A stretch of DNA of 64,000 nucleotides, from positions 12,553 through 76,552 of the forward strand of contig JAFXPV010000027.1 in the NCBI GenBank assembly GCA_017527625.1, given 5' to 3'. The notes beneath the pieces were generated by a model. It did not search any database. It was not told the origin of the DNA and saw nothing but the letters and a program-made list of their open reading frames with translations. The stretch comes from Bacteroidales bacterium (GTDB taxonomy: Bacteria > Bacteroidota > Bacteroidia > Bacteroidales > UBA932). The position numbers and the translations under genes were made by a program. This document shows, one piece after another, positions 27,189 to 35,011 of this stretch (positions are counted from its first letter, which is position 1; the number at the start of each line of letters is the position of its first letter).

Positions 27189-27196
27189 CAAATATA
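27189..27196 (-). promoter_or_regulatory. TAnnTTTG promoter box for sdhC
   Basis: TATATTTG on the minus strand, 33 bases before the ATG at 27155, just past the smpB stop. No obvious -33 TTG. Confidence 0.45.
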
Positions 27197-27209
27197 GGAA
27201 ATAATTTGT

Positions 27210-27668
27210 TTAATCGCTCTGTCCGCGGTCCCTTTCCCTGCGCATATCTTTGTCTTTGATGCTCTGACGTTTGTCGAACTCGCGTTTTCCGCGTGCCAGC
27301 GCTATGTCGAGCTTGGCGTAGCCGTTGTCGGCGATGAACAGTTTCACCGGAACCACTGTCAGTCCTTTCTCCTTGATGGAGCGGGCGAGCTTGCGAAGTT
27401 CTTTTTTGGTGAGCAGCAGCTTGCGGTCGCGGCGCGGGTCGTGGCGGTTGTAGCTGCCCCACCAGTATTCGGCCACGTTCATATTCTTCACGTAGAGCTC
27501 GGTGCCCGAGAAATAGCAGTAGCTGTCGACCAGCGAAGCCTTGCCGGCGCGGATCGACTTGATCTCGGTGCCGGACAGCACTATGCCGGCCACGAAGCGT
27601 TCTATGAATTCGTATTCGAAGGACGCTTTCTTGTTCTTGATCTCTATTCTGCTTTTTGCTTTAGGCAT
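27210..27668 (-). CDS. smpB: SsrA-binding protein
   Basis: A 152-residue SmpB, the tmRNA partner in trans-translation. Motifs are [10 protein letters not shown], the [19 protein letters not shown] core, [14 protein letters not shown] and a basic C-terminal tail (KGKR-like [20 protein letters not shown]) that mimics mRNA in the ribosome. The ATG at 27668 starts the conserved N-terminus; a longer frame to 27947 would run through miaA. A TATATTTG box ends only seven bases before this ATG. Confidence 0.94.
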   Translation of the reverse strand: MPKAKSRIEIKNKKASFEYEFIERFVAGIVLSGTEIKSIRAGKASLVDSYCYFSGTELYVKNMNVAEYWWGSYNRHDPRRDRKLLLTKKELRKLARSIKEKGLTVVPVKLFIADNGYAKLDIALARGKREFDKRQSIKDKDMRRERDRGQSD

Positions 27669-27675
27669 AACAAGG

Positions 27676-27683
27676 CAAATATA
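27676..27683 (-). promoter_or_regulatory. TAnnTTTG promoter box for smpB
   Basis: TATATTTG ends seven bases upstream of the smpB ATG. The transcript would start within a few bases of the codon. Confidence 0.5.
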
Positions 27684-27692
27684 ATAGTTTTT

Positions 27693-27700
27693 TAAATTTG
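27693..27700 (+). promoter_or_regulatory. TAnnTTTG promoter box for miaA
   Basis: TAAATTTG with only four bases (TAAT) between it and the miaA ATG. That predicts a leaderless or near-leaderless mRNA. Confidence 0.5.
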
Positions 27701-27704
27701 TAAT

Positions 27705-28556
27705 ATGGATTACGACCTGACTTGCGTGCTGGGCCCCACGGCCTGCGGGAAGACGAAATATGCTGTGGCTCTGGCCAAGGAGACCGGAGCGGAGATTCTG
27801 TCGGCGGATTCGCGGCAGGTCTACCGCGGTATGGACATCGGCACTGGCAAGGACCTGGCCGATTACGACGGTGTGCCTTACCACCTGATCGACATAGTCC
27901 CGGCCGGCGAGAAATACGACATCTACCGCTACCAGCGCGACTTCCACAATGCCTATCGCGATGTTATCTCACGCGGCAGGCCTGCAATCCTCTGCGGCGG
28001 GTCCGGCCTTTACATCGAGGCTGCGACGAGGGGCTACCATCTGCCCGACGTGCCGCAGAACCCCGAGCTGCGCGCCGAGCTCGAAAAGGAGAGCGACGAG
28101 ACACTTATCGCCAGGCTCTCATCCCTCAAGACGCTCCACAACTCCACGGACTACGATACCCGCAAGCGGCTCATCCGTGCGCTGGAGATTGCAATCTACG
28201 AGCAGGAGCATCCGGTGGACCGCTCCGCCTTCCCCCCTCTGAAGACCCGCTACATAGGCCTGGACGTCAGCCGCGAAGAGCGGAATGCCCGCATCGACGC
28301 CCGTCTGGACGCCCGTCTTGCCTCCGGAATGGTAGATGAAGTCCGCGGCCTGCTGGACTCCGGCATCGCCCCCGAAGATCTCATCTATTACGGCTTGGAA
28401 TACAAATTCATCACCCTCTACCTGACCGGCCAGCTGTCATACGACGAAATGCACGACCGCCTGGCCACCGCTATCCACCAGTTCGCCAAGCGTCAGATGA
28501 CCTGGTTCCGCGGAATGGAACGCCGCGGCATCACCATCGAGTGGGTGAAAGTATAA
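27705..28556 (+). CDS. miaA: tRNA dimethylallyltransferase
   Basis: MiaA adds the dimethylallyl group to A37 of tRNAs reading UNN codons. It is 283 residues, slightly short for the family. It has the P-loop GPTACGKT, the catalytic-Asp segment [16 protein letters not shown], the phosphate loop LCGGSGLYI and the C-terminal [11 protein letters not shown]. The ATG at 27705 is the only sensible start because the P-loop begins ten residues later. It converges with lgt, with a palindromic element between. Confidence 0.93.
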   Translation: MDYDLTCVLGPTACGKTKYAVALAKETGAEILSADSRQVYRGMDIGTGKDLADYDGVPYHLIDIVPAGEKYDIYRYQRDFHNAYRDVISRGRPAILCGGSGLYIEAATRGYHLPDVPQNPELRAELEKESDETLIARLSSLKTLHNSTDYDTRKRLIRALEIAIYEQEHPVDRSAFPPLKTRYIGLDVSREERNARIDARLDARLASGMVDEVRGLLDSGIAPEDLIYYGLEYKFITLYLTGQLSYDEMHDRLATAIHQFAKRQMTWFRGMERRGITIEWVKV

Positions 28557-28594
28557 AATCAGCATTAAGTCCATTGGGTAGAAACGCTCGCACG

Positions 28595-28770
28595 GATGCA
28601 GCCTGAAGGGGAGCAGGCCTTCGGGGGGCTGGCCACCCGCGGCGGCAGAGCGGGAGGGACCCGACGAATGCGAGTTCTGCGAAGCAGGACGAAGCAGGCG
28701 TTGGGAGGGATTGGAGTGAGCCGAAGGCGAACGGAACCCCCCGAAGGCCTGCTCCCCCTCAGGCTGCATC
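28595..28770 (-). repeat. Palindromic element, copy 2
   Basis: Arms 28595-28628 and 28737-28770 (34 bp) are complementary except for one position (A28607 opposite C28758). A further G-C pair extends the stem to 28594/28771. The core 28629-28736 is the reverse complement of copy 1 with one difference. In the element's own sense (minus strand) the single arm mismatch becomes a G-U pair. The element begins right after the lgt stop codon (28774-28772) and in the sense of lgt, just as copy 1 follows the efflux operon. Confidence 0.85.
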
Positions 28771-28771
28771 C

Positions 28772-29734
28772 CTACTGGATTCCCATAGCACGGCGCTTGG
28801 AGGCGCTCATACGCTGATCTTTCGAGAGGTTTGCGCGGTGGTCGTTGTCCTTGGGGGCCTTGGGCTCTTCATCCCAGCCTTCCCTGAGGAACGGCAGCTT
28901 CTTGCGGAAGCTCCATACCAGGATGATGACACCCGCGATGATGAAGGGTATGCTCAGCAGCTGGCCCATATTGAACTGCATCGAAGCCTCGAATTCCACC
29001 TGGTCGTTCTTGATGAATTCGATCAGGAAGCGCATAGTGAACAGGACTATGAAGAAAATGCCGAAGAGGGTGCCCCTGTAGAGCTTGTCGGATTTCTTCC
29101 AGTAGAGCCACAGCAGCACGAGGCCGAGGATGAGGTAGCTCAGGGCTTCATAGATCTGCGTGGGGTGGCAGGCAACGCCGTCCGGAGGATATACGCTCGG
29201 GCCGTAGAGCGTAGTCCATTCGATGGAGCGGGGGAACTTGAAGCCCCAGGGCAGGTCGGTCGGGCCGCCGAAGATCTCGGAATTGAAAAGGTTGCCGCAG
29301 CGGATGAAACAGCCTGCGATACTGCCTGCGATGGCCAGGCGGTCGAACATCCACATCGCGTCGAAGCCGTTCTTGCGGCCATACTTGTGGGCATAATAGA
29401 TGACGCAGAACACGATGGCAAGGATTCCTCCGTGGCTTGCAAGTCCGCCCTGCCATACCTTGAGAATCTCGATGGGATGAGTCAGGTAGAATTTCGGCTC
29501 ATAGAAGAGGCAGTGGCCCAGGCGGGCGCCCACTATGGTGCCGATGAGCAGGATGTACAGCAGCGGCTCGAGCAGCTGGACGTCGACGTTCTCCCTTTTG
29601 TAGAATTTATAGAACAACCAGTAGCCCAGCGGGAAGCCGGCTACGAAGAGCAGCGAATAGAAACGCAGCGAATAGTTGCCGATCGTGAAGATGGCAGGAT
29701 CGACGTTCCAAACTACCGAGAGAAAATCTGCCAT
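28772..29734 (-). CDS. lgt: Prolipoprotein diacylglyceryl transferase
   Basis: Lgt transfers diacylglycerol from phosphatidylglycerol to the lipobox Cys of prolipoproteins in the inner membrane. It is 320 residues with about seven transmembrane segments. The signature IRCGNLFNSEIFG matches RxGNxxNxE, and GLASHGGILA holds an essential His. YRGTLFGIFFIVLFTMRFLIEFIK is the late conserved part. A charged, soluble C-terminal tail of ~40 residues is a local addition. The many lipoproteins in this window are its expected substrates. Its stop abuts the palindromic element. Confidence 0.94.
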   Translation of the reverse strand: MADFLSVVWNVDPAIFTIGNYSLRFYSLLFVAGFPLGYWLFYKFYKRENVDVQLLEPLLYILLIGTIVGARLGHCLFYEPKFYLTHPIEILKVWQGGLASHGGILAIVFCVIYYAHKYGRKNGFDAMWMFDRLAIAGSIAGCFIRCGNLFNSEIFGGPTDLPWGFKFPRSIEWTTLYGPSVYPPDGVACHPTQIYEALSYLILGLVLLWLYWKKSDKLYRGTLFGIFFIVLFTMRFLIEFIKNDQVEFEASMQFNMGQLLSIPFIIAGVIILVWSFRKKLPFLREGWDEEPKAPKDNDHRANLSKDQRMSASKRRAMGIQ

Positions 29735-29746
29735 AGGCTATACGTT

Positions 29747-29778
29747 TTGACAAAAGTAACACATATTTCTTAAATTTG
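29747..29778 (+). promoter_or_regulatory. Promoter of the methyltransferase at 29784
   Basis: TTG (29747-29749), 21 bases, TAAATTTG (29771-29778). Only five bases separate the box from the ATG, so the mRNA would be leaderless or nearly so. Confidence 0.65.
29751..29758 (-). promoter_or_regulatory. TAnnTTTG promoter box for lgt
   Basis: TACTTTTG on the minus strand, 16 bases before the lgt ATG. It lies inside the facing promoter at 29747-29778. Confidence 0.5.
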
Positions 29779-29783
29779 TCACT

Positions 29784-30719
29784 ATGAACATCGAACAGCC
29801 ATCTGCACACTGGAAGGACTACGAGCTGATCGACTCCGGCGATTTCAGCAAGCTGGAGCGCTTCGGCAAGTTCGTGGCGATACGCCCCGAGCCCAAGGCC
29901 CTGTGGAACAAAAGCCTTCCCGACTCCGAATGGAAACGCCTCGCCCACACGGAATTCAAGCCCGGCGCCGGCTTCGGCAAGGCCGGCAAGGAAGACAGCG
30001 GCACCTGGAATATGCTCGGCGAGATGCCCGAGCAGTGGGTCATCCGCTATGACGGTTCCGCGCAGGGACCGAAATTCAGCCTTCGCCTCGGCCTTACTTC
30101 CTTCAAGCACGTCGGCGTATTCCCTGAGCAGGCCCCGAACTGGGAATTCATCTATTCCAATACTTCGCGCCTTGTGAAGGAAGCCGCCGCAGCGGGCAAG
30201 CCTGTCCCCAAAGTGCTGAACCTTTTTGCATACACCGGAGCCGCGTCCCTGGCAGCAAAGGTAGCCGGGGCCGACGTGACGCACCTGGATTCCGTCCGCC
30301 AGGTAGTGACCTGGGCCAAGGGCAATATGGAGCTGAGCCGCTGCAGCGACATCCGCTGGGTGGTGGAAGATGCCTTGAAGTTCGTCAAGCGTGAGGCCCG
30401 CCGCGGCAATACCTACCAGGGCCTGATTCTGGACCCTCCGGCGTACGGCCACGGTCCCAACGGGGAGAAGTGGAAGCTCGACGAGTGCCTGTTCGAGATG
30501 CTACGCGAATGCTCCGCGATCCTTGCTCCCAAGGACAGCTTTATGGTGCTGAACCTCTATTCAAACGGCTACTCGGCAGTTCTGGCCGACACTGTGGTGC
30601 GCAGCGCCTTCGGAAGCCTGCTCGCCGCCGGCAGCAAACTCTCCTACGGAGAACTGGTGCTCCGCGACCGCTTCGACAAAGCCCTGCCGCTGAGCGTCTT
30701 CTCCCGCCTGTTGCTTTAG
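29784..30719 (+). CDS. Class I SAM-dependent methyltransferase (RlmI/K-like)
   Basis: A 311-residue Rossmann-fold methyltransferase of the COG1092 type. The SAM motif is VLNLFAYTGAASLAAKVAGA, the acidic strand end VTHLDSVRQVVTWAKGN, and the catalytic motif ILDPPAYGHGP. The known relatives RlmI and RlmKL methylate 23S rRNA. Here the N-terminal PUA domain of RlmI is absent and replaced by a ~120-residue beta-rich part. Target base unknown. It faces away from lgt and shares its promoter region. Confidence 0.82.
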   Translation: MNIEQPSAHWKDYELIDSGDFSKLERFGKFVAIRPEPKALWNKSLPDSEWKRLAHTEFKPGAGFGKAGKEDSGTWNMLGEMPEQWVIRYDGSAQGPKFSLRLGLTSFKHVGVFPEQAPNWEFIYSNTSRLVKEAAAAGKPVPKVLNLFAYTGAASLAAKVAGADVTHLDSVRQVVTWAKGNMELSRCSDIRWVVEDALKFVKREARRGNTYQGLILDPPAYGHGPNGEKWKLDECLFEMLRECSAILAPKDSFMVLNLYSNGYSAVLADTVVRSAFGSLLAAGSKLSYGELVLRDRFDKALPLSVFSRLLL

Positions 30720-30740
30720 ATTGACAGGGGGCGGGGAACT

Positions 30741-31280
30741 CTAGCGCAGGTATTTCCGGCTGTAGAGGCTGTCGTGGTCGTCGTGGCCGATGACGTCGGC
30801 CTCGGTGGACGCGTCGATAAGCGACTGGATGTAGCCGTTGATGGCGTCGACGCCGGCACGGAGTTTCTCAGGCGGCCAGGCATTGGTGCCGCCCGAAGAG
30901 ATGGAGTTCTTCTCGAAGCAGATGTTGGCGTGCCACATAATGCCGTCCAGCACTCGCATCCGGGGATAATAGGAGTTCTTCAACTTGTAGAGGCGGAACT
31001 CCGCTATGATAGCGTCCACCCGCTCGAAGAAATCCTCCGGCCCGCGGATGATCGTGATATCCGGTTCGTTATGCCGCGACCAGGCGATGCGGACCGTTCC
31101 GTCGTTGCCGCGCGTCACTTCGTACCACAGATTTGGGTAGCGCATCGTGTTGCTGTAATTGAACTCATAGGATACCGCCGCCCCTTCGGGCCTGGGGTTG
31201 GACCCCGTGGCTTTCGTGCCGAAACGCAGGCCGCCGAAAAAGATTGCCATAATCGAAAGGATAAGAACCCCAGTCTTCAT
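30741..31280 (-). CDS. Exported protein, unknown function
   Basis: A 179-residue protein with an N-terminal hydrophobic helix (MKTGVLILSIMAIFFGG), a signal peptide or anchor. The soluble part contains EFNYSNTMRYPNLWYEVTRG, IAWSRHNEPDITIIRGP, WHANICFEKNSISSGGTNAWPP and a C-terminal helix. The central SYEF...WYEVT strand pair resembles the small glutamine/tyrosine-rich sensor-like proteins of Bacteroidales, but I cannot name a family. It follows the GH20 gene by 12 bases and is probably the last gene of that operon. Confidence 0.6.
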   Translation of the reverse strand: MKTGVLILSIMAIFFGGLRFGTKATGSNPRPEGAAVSYEFNYSNTMRYPNLWYEVTRGNDGTVRIAWSRHNEPDITIIRGPEDFFERVDAIIAEFRLYKLKNSYYPRMRVLDGIMWHANICFEKNSISSGGTNAWPPEKLRAGVDAINGYIQSLIDASTEADVIGHDDHDSLYSRKYLR

Positions 31281-31292
31281 TCCACTATTTCA

Positions 31293-33620
31293 TTACTCCG
31301 CCCTGAAATATGCGCTGTCAGGAATGTTCCTGAAGGAGGCGTCGCCTTTGGCGCGGAGGGCGATGGCTGCACTGTCCCAGTTGGACGGAACTCCGCCGAG
31401 GATGTGACCCAGGAAGACAATCTTCACCTGATGGAGTCCGGCTTCGAGCACGAGGCAGTTGTCGCGGCGGCTGTAGCGCTTGACTTCATTGTTGTTGTCG
31501 ATGACAAGGCGGCCGTCGATCCACACCTCGTTGTTGTTCGATGAGATGTAATAGACGTCGGTGGCGTCAATCCTGACATAGCCCTCGGCAATCGCGGCAT
31601 ATTGCTCCACGCCGCGCATATGGGCGTCGGTGACGGACTGCGCGCTGATCTCGCGGAGCTTCGTGATGTTCTGCACCGTCCATACCCTGTCGGCAGCGAA
31701 AAGCTCATCCGAGTTGAAGAACTCGCCGGGAGTGGTGGACATCTCCAGGCCCTGGAGCAGGGGCTTGGTGGGTTTGACCGCGGGCAGCGGGTCCATCTTG
31801 ACGATGGAGATGGTGCGTACGGGGCTCATCTCGCCTGTAGGCAGCACGGAGCGTATCTTGAGAGTGGCGTTGTCAGTGAATTGAAGCGGAGCGGTGTACT
31901 CGCGGCTGCGGGCAGTCGGCTCCTTGCCGTTGAGGGTGTAGACCATTTTGACGGGTCTGGTGGTCTTGAAGGTGACAGTGGTGCTGTCGCTGAACGCCAC
32001 TGTGTTGCAGGAGCCGCCGGGCTGCTCGGGCTGAGGGATGTGATAGTAGATGTGGTGCATATCCAGCCTCAGGTGAGCGCCATCGAGCCTGCGCAGGAAA
32101 TCTTCCCAGTCCTTGTTTTCGGGCTGGCTCCAGGCGATTTCGCTGACAGCCACGGCACGCGGCCAGGTGCGGTATTCTGCCACAGAATCGGTGTAGAAAT
32201 ATTCCGACCAGTTGTTGCACTGCACGCCGAGGATGTAGCTCTCAAGGCCGAGGGATGCGACTTCTTCGGGGATGGGGTCGTATTCATAGACCCTTTCCAT
32301 AGTGAAGTAGTTGCCGATGCCCACCGGCTCGATCTTGCGGTCGCCCTGGTAGTAGTCGAGGTACATACCGTTGCTCGAGGGAGTCATAACCACCTGGTGG
32401 CCGTGTTCAGCACCTGTGATGCCGCCCTGCAGGCCCCTCCACGACATTATGATGGCAGATGGGTCGATGTCGCCTTCGAGGATCTCGTCCCAGCCCATAA
32501 TGCGCCTGCCCTTGCCGTTGAGGTATTTCTCGATGCGGCGCACTACATAACTCTGGAGGCGGTCTTCGTTGCTGAACTTGCTCTCGTCGCCCGCCAGGTG
32601 CTCGTCGCGGATGCGTTTCTGGCAGAGAGGGCATTTCTCCCACATCTCCCTCGGACTTTCATCGCCGCCGATGTGGAAGATTTCGTAGGGGAAGATCTGC
32701 ACCATCTCGTCGATGACGTCCTCGAGGAATTCGAAGGTACTTTCCTTGCCGGGGCACATCACGATGTTCTCCACACCCCAGATCTTGCGCGGTTCGTACT
32801 CGCCCTCCTCGCAGCACAGCCAGGGATATGCAGCTATGGCGACCATCTCGTGGCCGGGGATTTCAAGCTCCGGAATCACGTCGATGTGCCGCTCGGCGGC
32901 ATAGGCCACGATGTCGCGCAGCTCTTCCTGCGTATAGTAGGGACCGAAGCTGGTCAGCTTGGGATATTTCTTGATCTCGATGCGCCAGCCCTGGTCTTCG
33001 GTGAGGTGGAAGTGGAGCTTGTTGTACTTGAACATAGCCATCACGTCAAGCTGCTTCTTCACCCAGTCGGCGTCGCGCCAGTGACGGCAGGGGTCGATGT
33101 GCATACCGCGGTAGTGGAAGCGGGGCGCATCGGAGATGCTTACGGCGGGGATAGAGAGGTCGAGGCCGCGGACGACGCTCTCGCTCTGGGTCTGGGGCGG
33201 CAGCAGCTGCAGAAGCGTCTGCATACCGTAGAACAGACCGTCGCTGTCGCCGGCCGTAATGCAGACGGCATCACCGCCTGCCTCTAAAGTATACCCTTCC
33301 TCCGGAATGCCGGCGGAAGGGTCGATTGAAAAGATGATGGCGTCAGACGCCGCTGCTTCCGATGATACGGTAAGGGTCTTGCCGGTGGAAGCCGCAATCT
33401 TGGCAGCGAAGAATCCGGCGGTGGCGCGCTCGTCGTCCGTGCGGGCCACCAGCACTGTCGAAGACGTTATCTTGAAGGGAGCGTCTTCCTTGACCTCAAG
33501 CCTGGTAGGGACCGGGATTATACTTATTTCACCAGTGCCGCTGCTTTTGCAGGCGCACAGGAGTGCAGCAGCACAGATCACCAGTGCCGCCGCCGTCGGA
33601 TTCTGCCGGAAGATTCTCAT
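31293..33620 (-). CDS. Beta-N-acetylhexosaminidase, GH20
   Basis: A 775-residue lipoprotein: the signal peptide ends in ALLCAC with Cys24. A GH20 N-terminal alpha/beta domain (about 30-155) is followed by the catalytic barrel with RGMHIDPCRHW, KLHFHLTEDQGWRIEIKKYP and the catalytic Asp-Glu pair in IFHIGGDESPREMWEKCP. A chitobiase-type/Fn3-like part and a terminal PA14-like jelly roll (VYYISSNNNEVWIDGRLVIDN) come last. It removes terminal GlcNAc or GalNAc from glycans, consistent with use of host or dietary glycans. The same strand carries GH43 and a surface protein upstream. Confidence 0.92.
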   Translation of the reverse strand: MRIFRQNPTAAALVICAAALLCACKSSGTGEISIIPVPTRLEVKEDAPFKITSSTVLVARTDDERATAGFFAAKIAASTGKTLTVSSEAAASDAIIFSIDPSAGIPEEGYTLEAGGDAVCITAGDSDGLFYGMQTLLQLLPPQTQSESVVRGLDLSIPAVSISDAPRFHYRGMHIDPCRHWRDADWVKKQLDVMAMFKYNKLHFHLTEDQGWRIEIKKYPKLTSFGPYYTQEELRDIVAYAAERHIDVIPELEIPGHEMVAIAAYPWLCCEEGEYEPRKIWGVENIVMCPGKESTFEFLEDVIDEMVQIFPYEIFHIGGDESPREMWEKCPLCQKRIRDEHLAGDESKFSNEDRLQSYVVRRIEKYLNGKGRRIMGWDEILEGDIDPSAIIMSWRGLQGGITGAEHGHQVVMTPSSNGMYLDYYQGDRKIEPVGIGNYFTMERVYEYDPIPEEVASLGLESYILGVQCNNWSEYFYTDSVAEYRTWPRAVAVSEIAWSQPENKDWEDFLRRLDGAHLRLDMHHIYYHIPQPEQPGGSCNTVAFSDSTTVTFKTTRPVKMVYTLNGKEPTARSREYTAPLQFTDNATLKIRSVLPTGEMSPVRTISIVKMDPLPAVKPTKPLLQGLEMSTTPGEFFNSDELFAADRVWTVQNITKLREISAQSVTDAHMRGVEQYAAIAEGYVRIDATDVYYISSNNNEVWIDGRLVIDNNNEVKRYSRRDNCLVLEAGLHQVKIVFLGHILGGVPSNWDSAAIALRAKGDASFRNIPDSAYFRAE

Positions 33621-33629
33621 CGCCTGACT

Positions 33630-34985
33630 TTATTTGAAACTTACCCAGTCGATCTGGATGCAGCTGCCGTCTGTCATTACTACGAAGAGGTCGTGGATGC
33701 CGGGTTTGAAGTCGGACATCGGAATCTTGTTCTCAACCCAGCCGGTATTTCCAGCCACATTGAAGCTGGCGATGGTCGGGCCGTCAATAGCGTCGAGCCT
33801 TACGTCCACCTTGCCGCCGGCGAGGGAGAGGACTTTCATCGTCGCTGTGGTGAGCTTGTCCTTGCCGAAATCCACCTTGTTGTACCTTACCCAGATGGGC
33901 TCCTTCTCCTGGATGGTGTTGTTGAGGATCACCTTCCAGCCGTCGAAAGTACGGTCGGCATTGACGAACTGGATGTCGGTGCAGGTATCTTTGATGTCAG
34001 AGTAGCGGTCGACCTGGATCTGGCTGGTGGCCTTGGTGATGCCGACGCCGCGCTTGGTCGGCTTGACGGGCTGGATGGTGCCGTCTGCGTTGAAGAAGAG
34101 GCTGTCCACGCATACAGAGCGGTTCTTGTCGAAGTAAGGTGAGTAGTCGTTGTAATGATAGAACAGATACCACTGTCCGTCAACTTCAACTACTGAGTGG
34201 TGGTTGGTCCAGCAGACGTCAGCGTGCTGTTCCATAATCTTGCCCACGAATTTGTAGGGACCCATCGGGTTGTCGGCCATACAGTAGGCGAGGCACTCGC
34301 GCTCAGCCTCTACCCAGGGGAAGCTGAAGTAGTATTTGCCGTTGGCCTTGAAGAGGTACGGGCCCTCGCTCATTCCTTTCGGAATGGCGTCGATCCTTAC
34401 GGGGGTTCCGTCCAGCTCAAGCATATTGTCTTTCAGCTTGCAGATCGTAAGTCCGCCGCCTGCCCATACGAGATAGGCCTGGCCGTCATCGTCGATGAAG
34501 CAGCAGGGGTCGATGCCGAAGGTCCCCTTGATGGCTGTCTCCTGCGGGACGAACGGGCCGTAAGGAGTGTCGGAGATTGCGACTCCGATGCTGCCGTCAG
34601 GCCTCTGGCCGTTTACGCGCTTACCTGTGGCGGGGAAGTAGAAGTAATACTTGCCGTTCTTGTAGTTGCAGTCAGGAGCCCACATCTGGAAGGAGTTGGG
34701 CTGTACCCACGGAACCTCATTCTGGGTGATGATCCTGCCGTGGTCTACCCAGTCGACGAGATTGTCAGAAGAAAAGACGTGGTAGTCTTCCATACAGAAC
34801 CAGTCTTTGCGGGCGTAATCGACCGGTGCGGGAATGTCGTGTGAAGGATAGACATACACCCTGCCCTCGAAGTAGTGGGCGCTGGGGTCAGCCGTGAACT
34901 GGTCGCGGATGATGGGATTCTGAGCATTGACAATCACTGCTGAGAACAGTGCGATTGCAAGCGTGAAGATCAGTTTTTTGTTCAT
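33630..34985 (-). CDS. Glycoside hydrolase, GH43, with C-terminal CBM6-like domain
   Basis: A 451-residue secreted enzyme (signal peptide cut near IVNAQ). The five-bladed propeller carries the catalytic base Asp in FTADPSAHYFEGRVYVYPS, the pKa-tuning Asp region FGIDPCCFIDDDGQAYLVW, and the acid Glu in GMSEGPYLFKANGKYYF. The last ~120 residues, with WVRYNKVDFGKDKL and GIHDLFVVMTDGSCIQIDW, look like a CBM6-type jelly roll. GH43 enzymes act on arabinofuranosides or xylosides; subfamily and substrate are not decidable. It lies nine bases upstream of GH20 in transcription order. Confidence 0.9.
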   Translation of the reverse strand: MNKKLIFTLAIALFSAVIVNAQNPIIRDQFTADPSAHYFEGRVYVYPSHDIPAPVDYARKDWFCMEDYHVFSSDNLVDWVDHGRIITQNEVPWVQPNSFQMWAPDCNYKNGKYYFYFPATGKRVNGQRPDGSIGVAISDTPYGPFVPQETAIKGTFGIDPCCFIDDDGQAYLVWAGGGLTICKLKDNMLELDGTPVRIDAIPKGMSEGPYLFKANGKYYFSFPWVEAERECLAYCMADNPMGPYKFVGKIMEQHADVCWTNHHSVVEVDGQWYLFYHYNDYSPYFDKNRSVCVDSLFFNADGTIQPVKPTKRGVGITKATSQIQVDRYSDIKDTCTDIQFVNADRTFDGWKVILNNTIQEKEPIWVRYNKVDFGKDKLTTATMKVLSLAGGKVDVRLDAIDGPTIASFNVAGNTGWVENKIPMSDFKPGIHDLFVVMTDGSCIQIDWVSFK

Positions 34986-35011
34986 AACGGAAGTTTATTT
35001 AGTTGTATTGA

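Noticed and set aside
31602..33287. 561-residue open frame antisense to the GH20 gene
   Set aside because: A shadow of a GC-rich gene; His/Val/Ala-biased composition and no recognisable motif, while the opposite strand is a clear GH20 enzyme.
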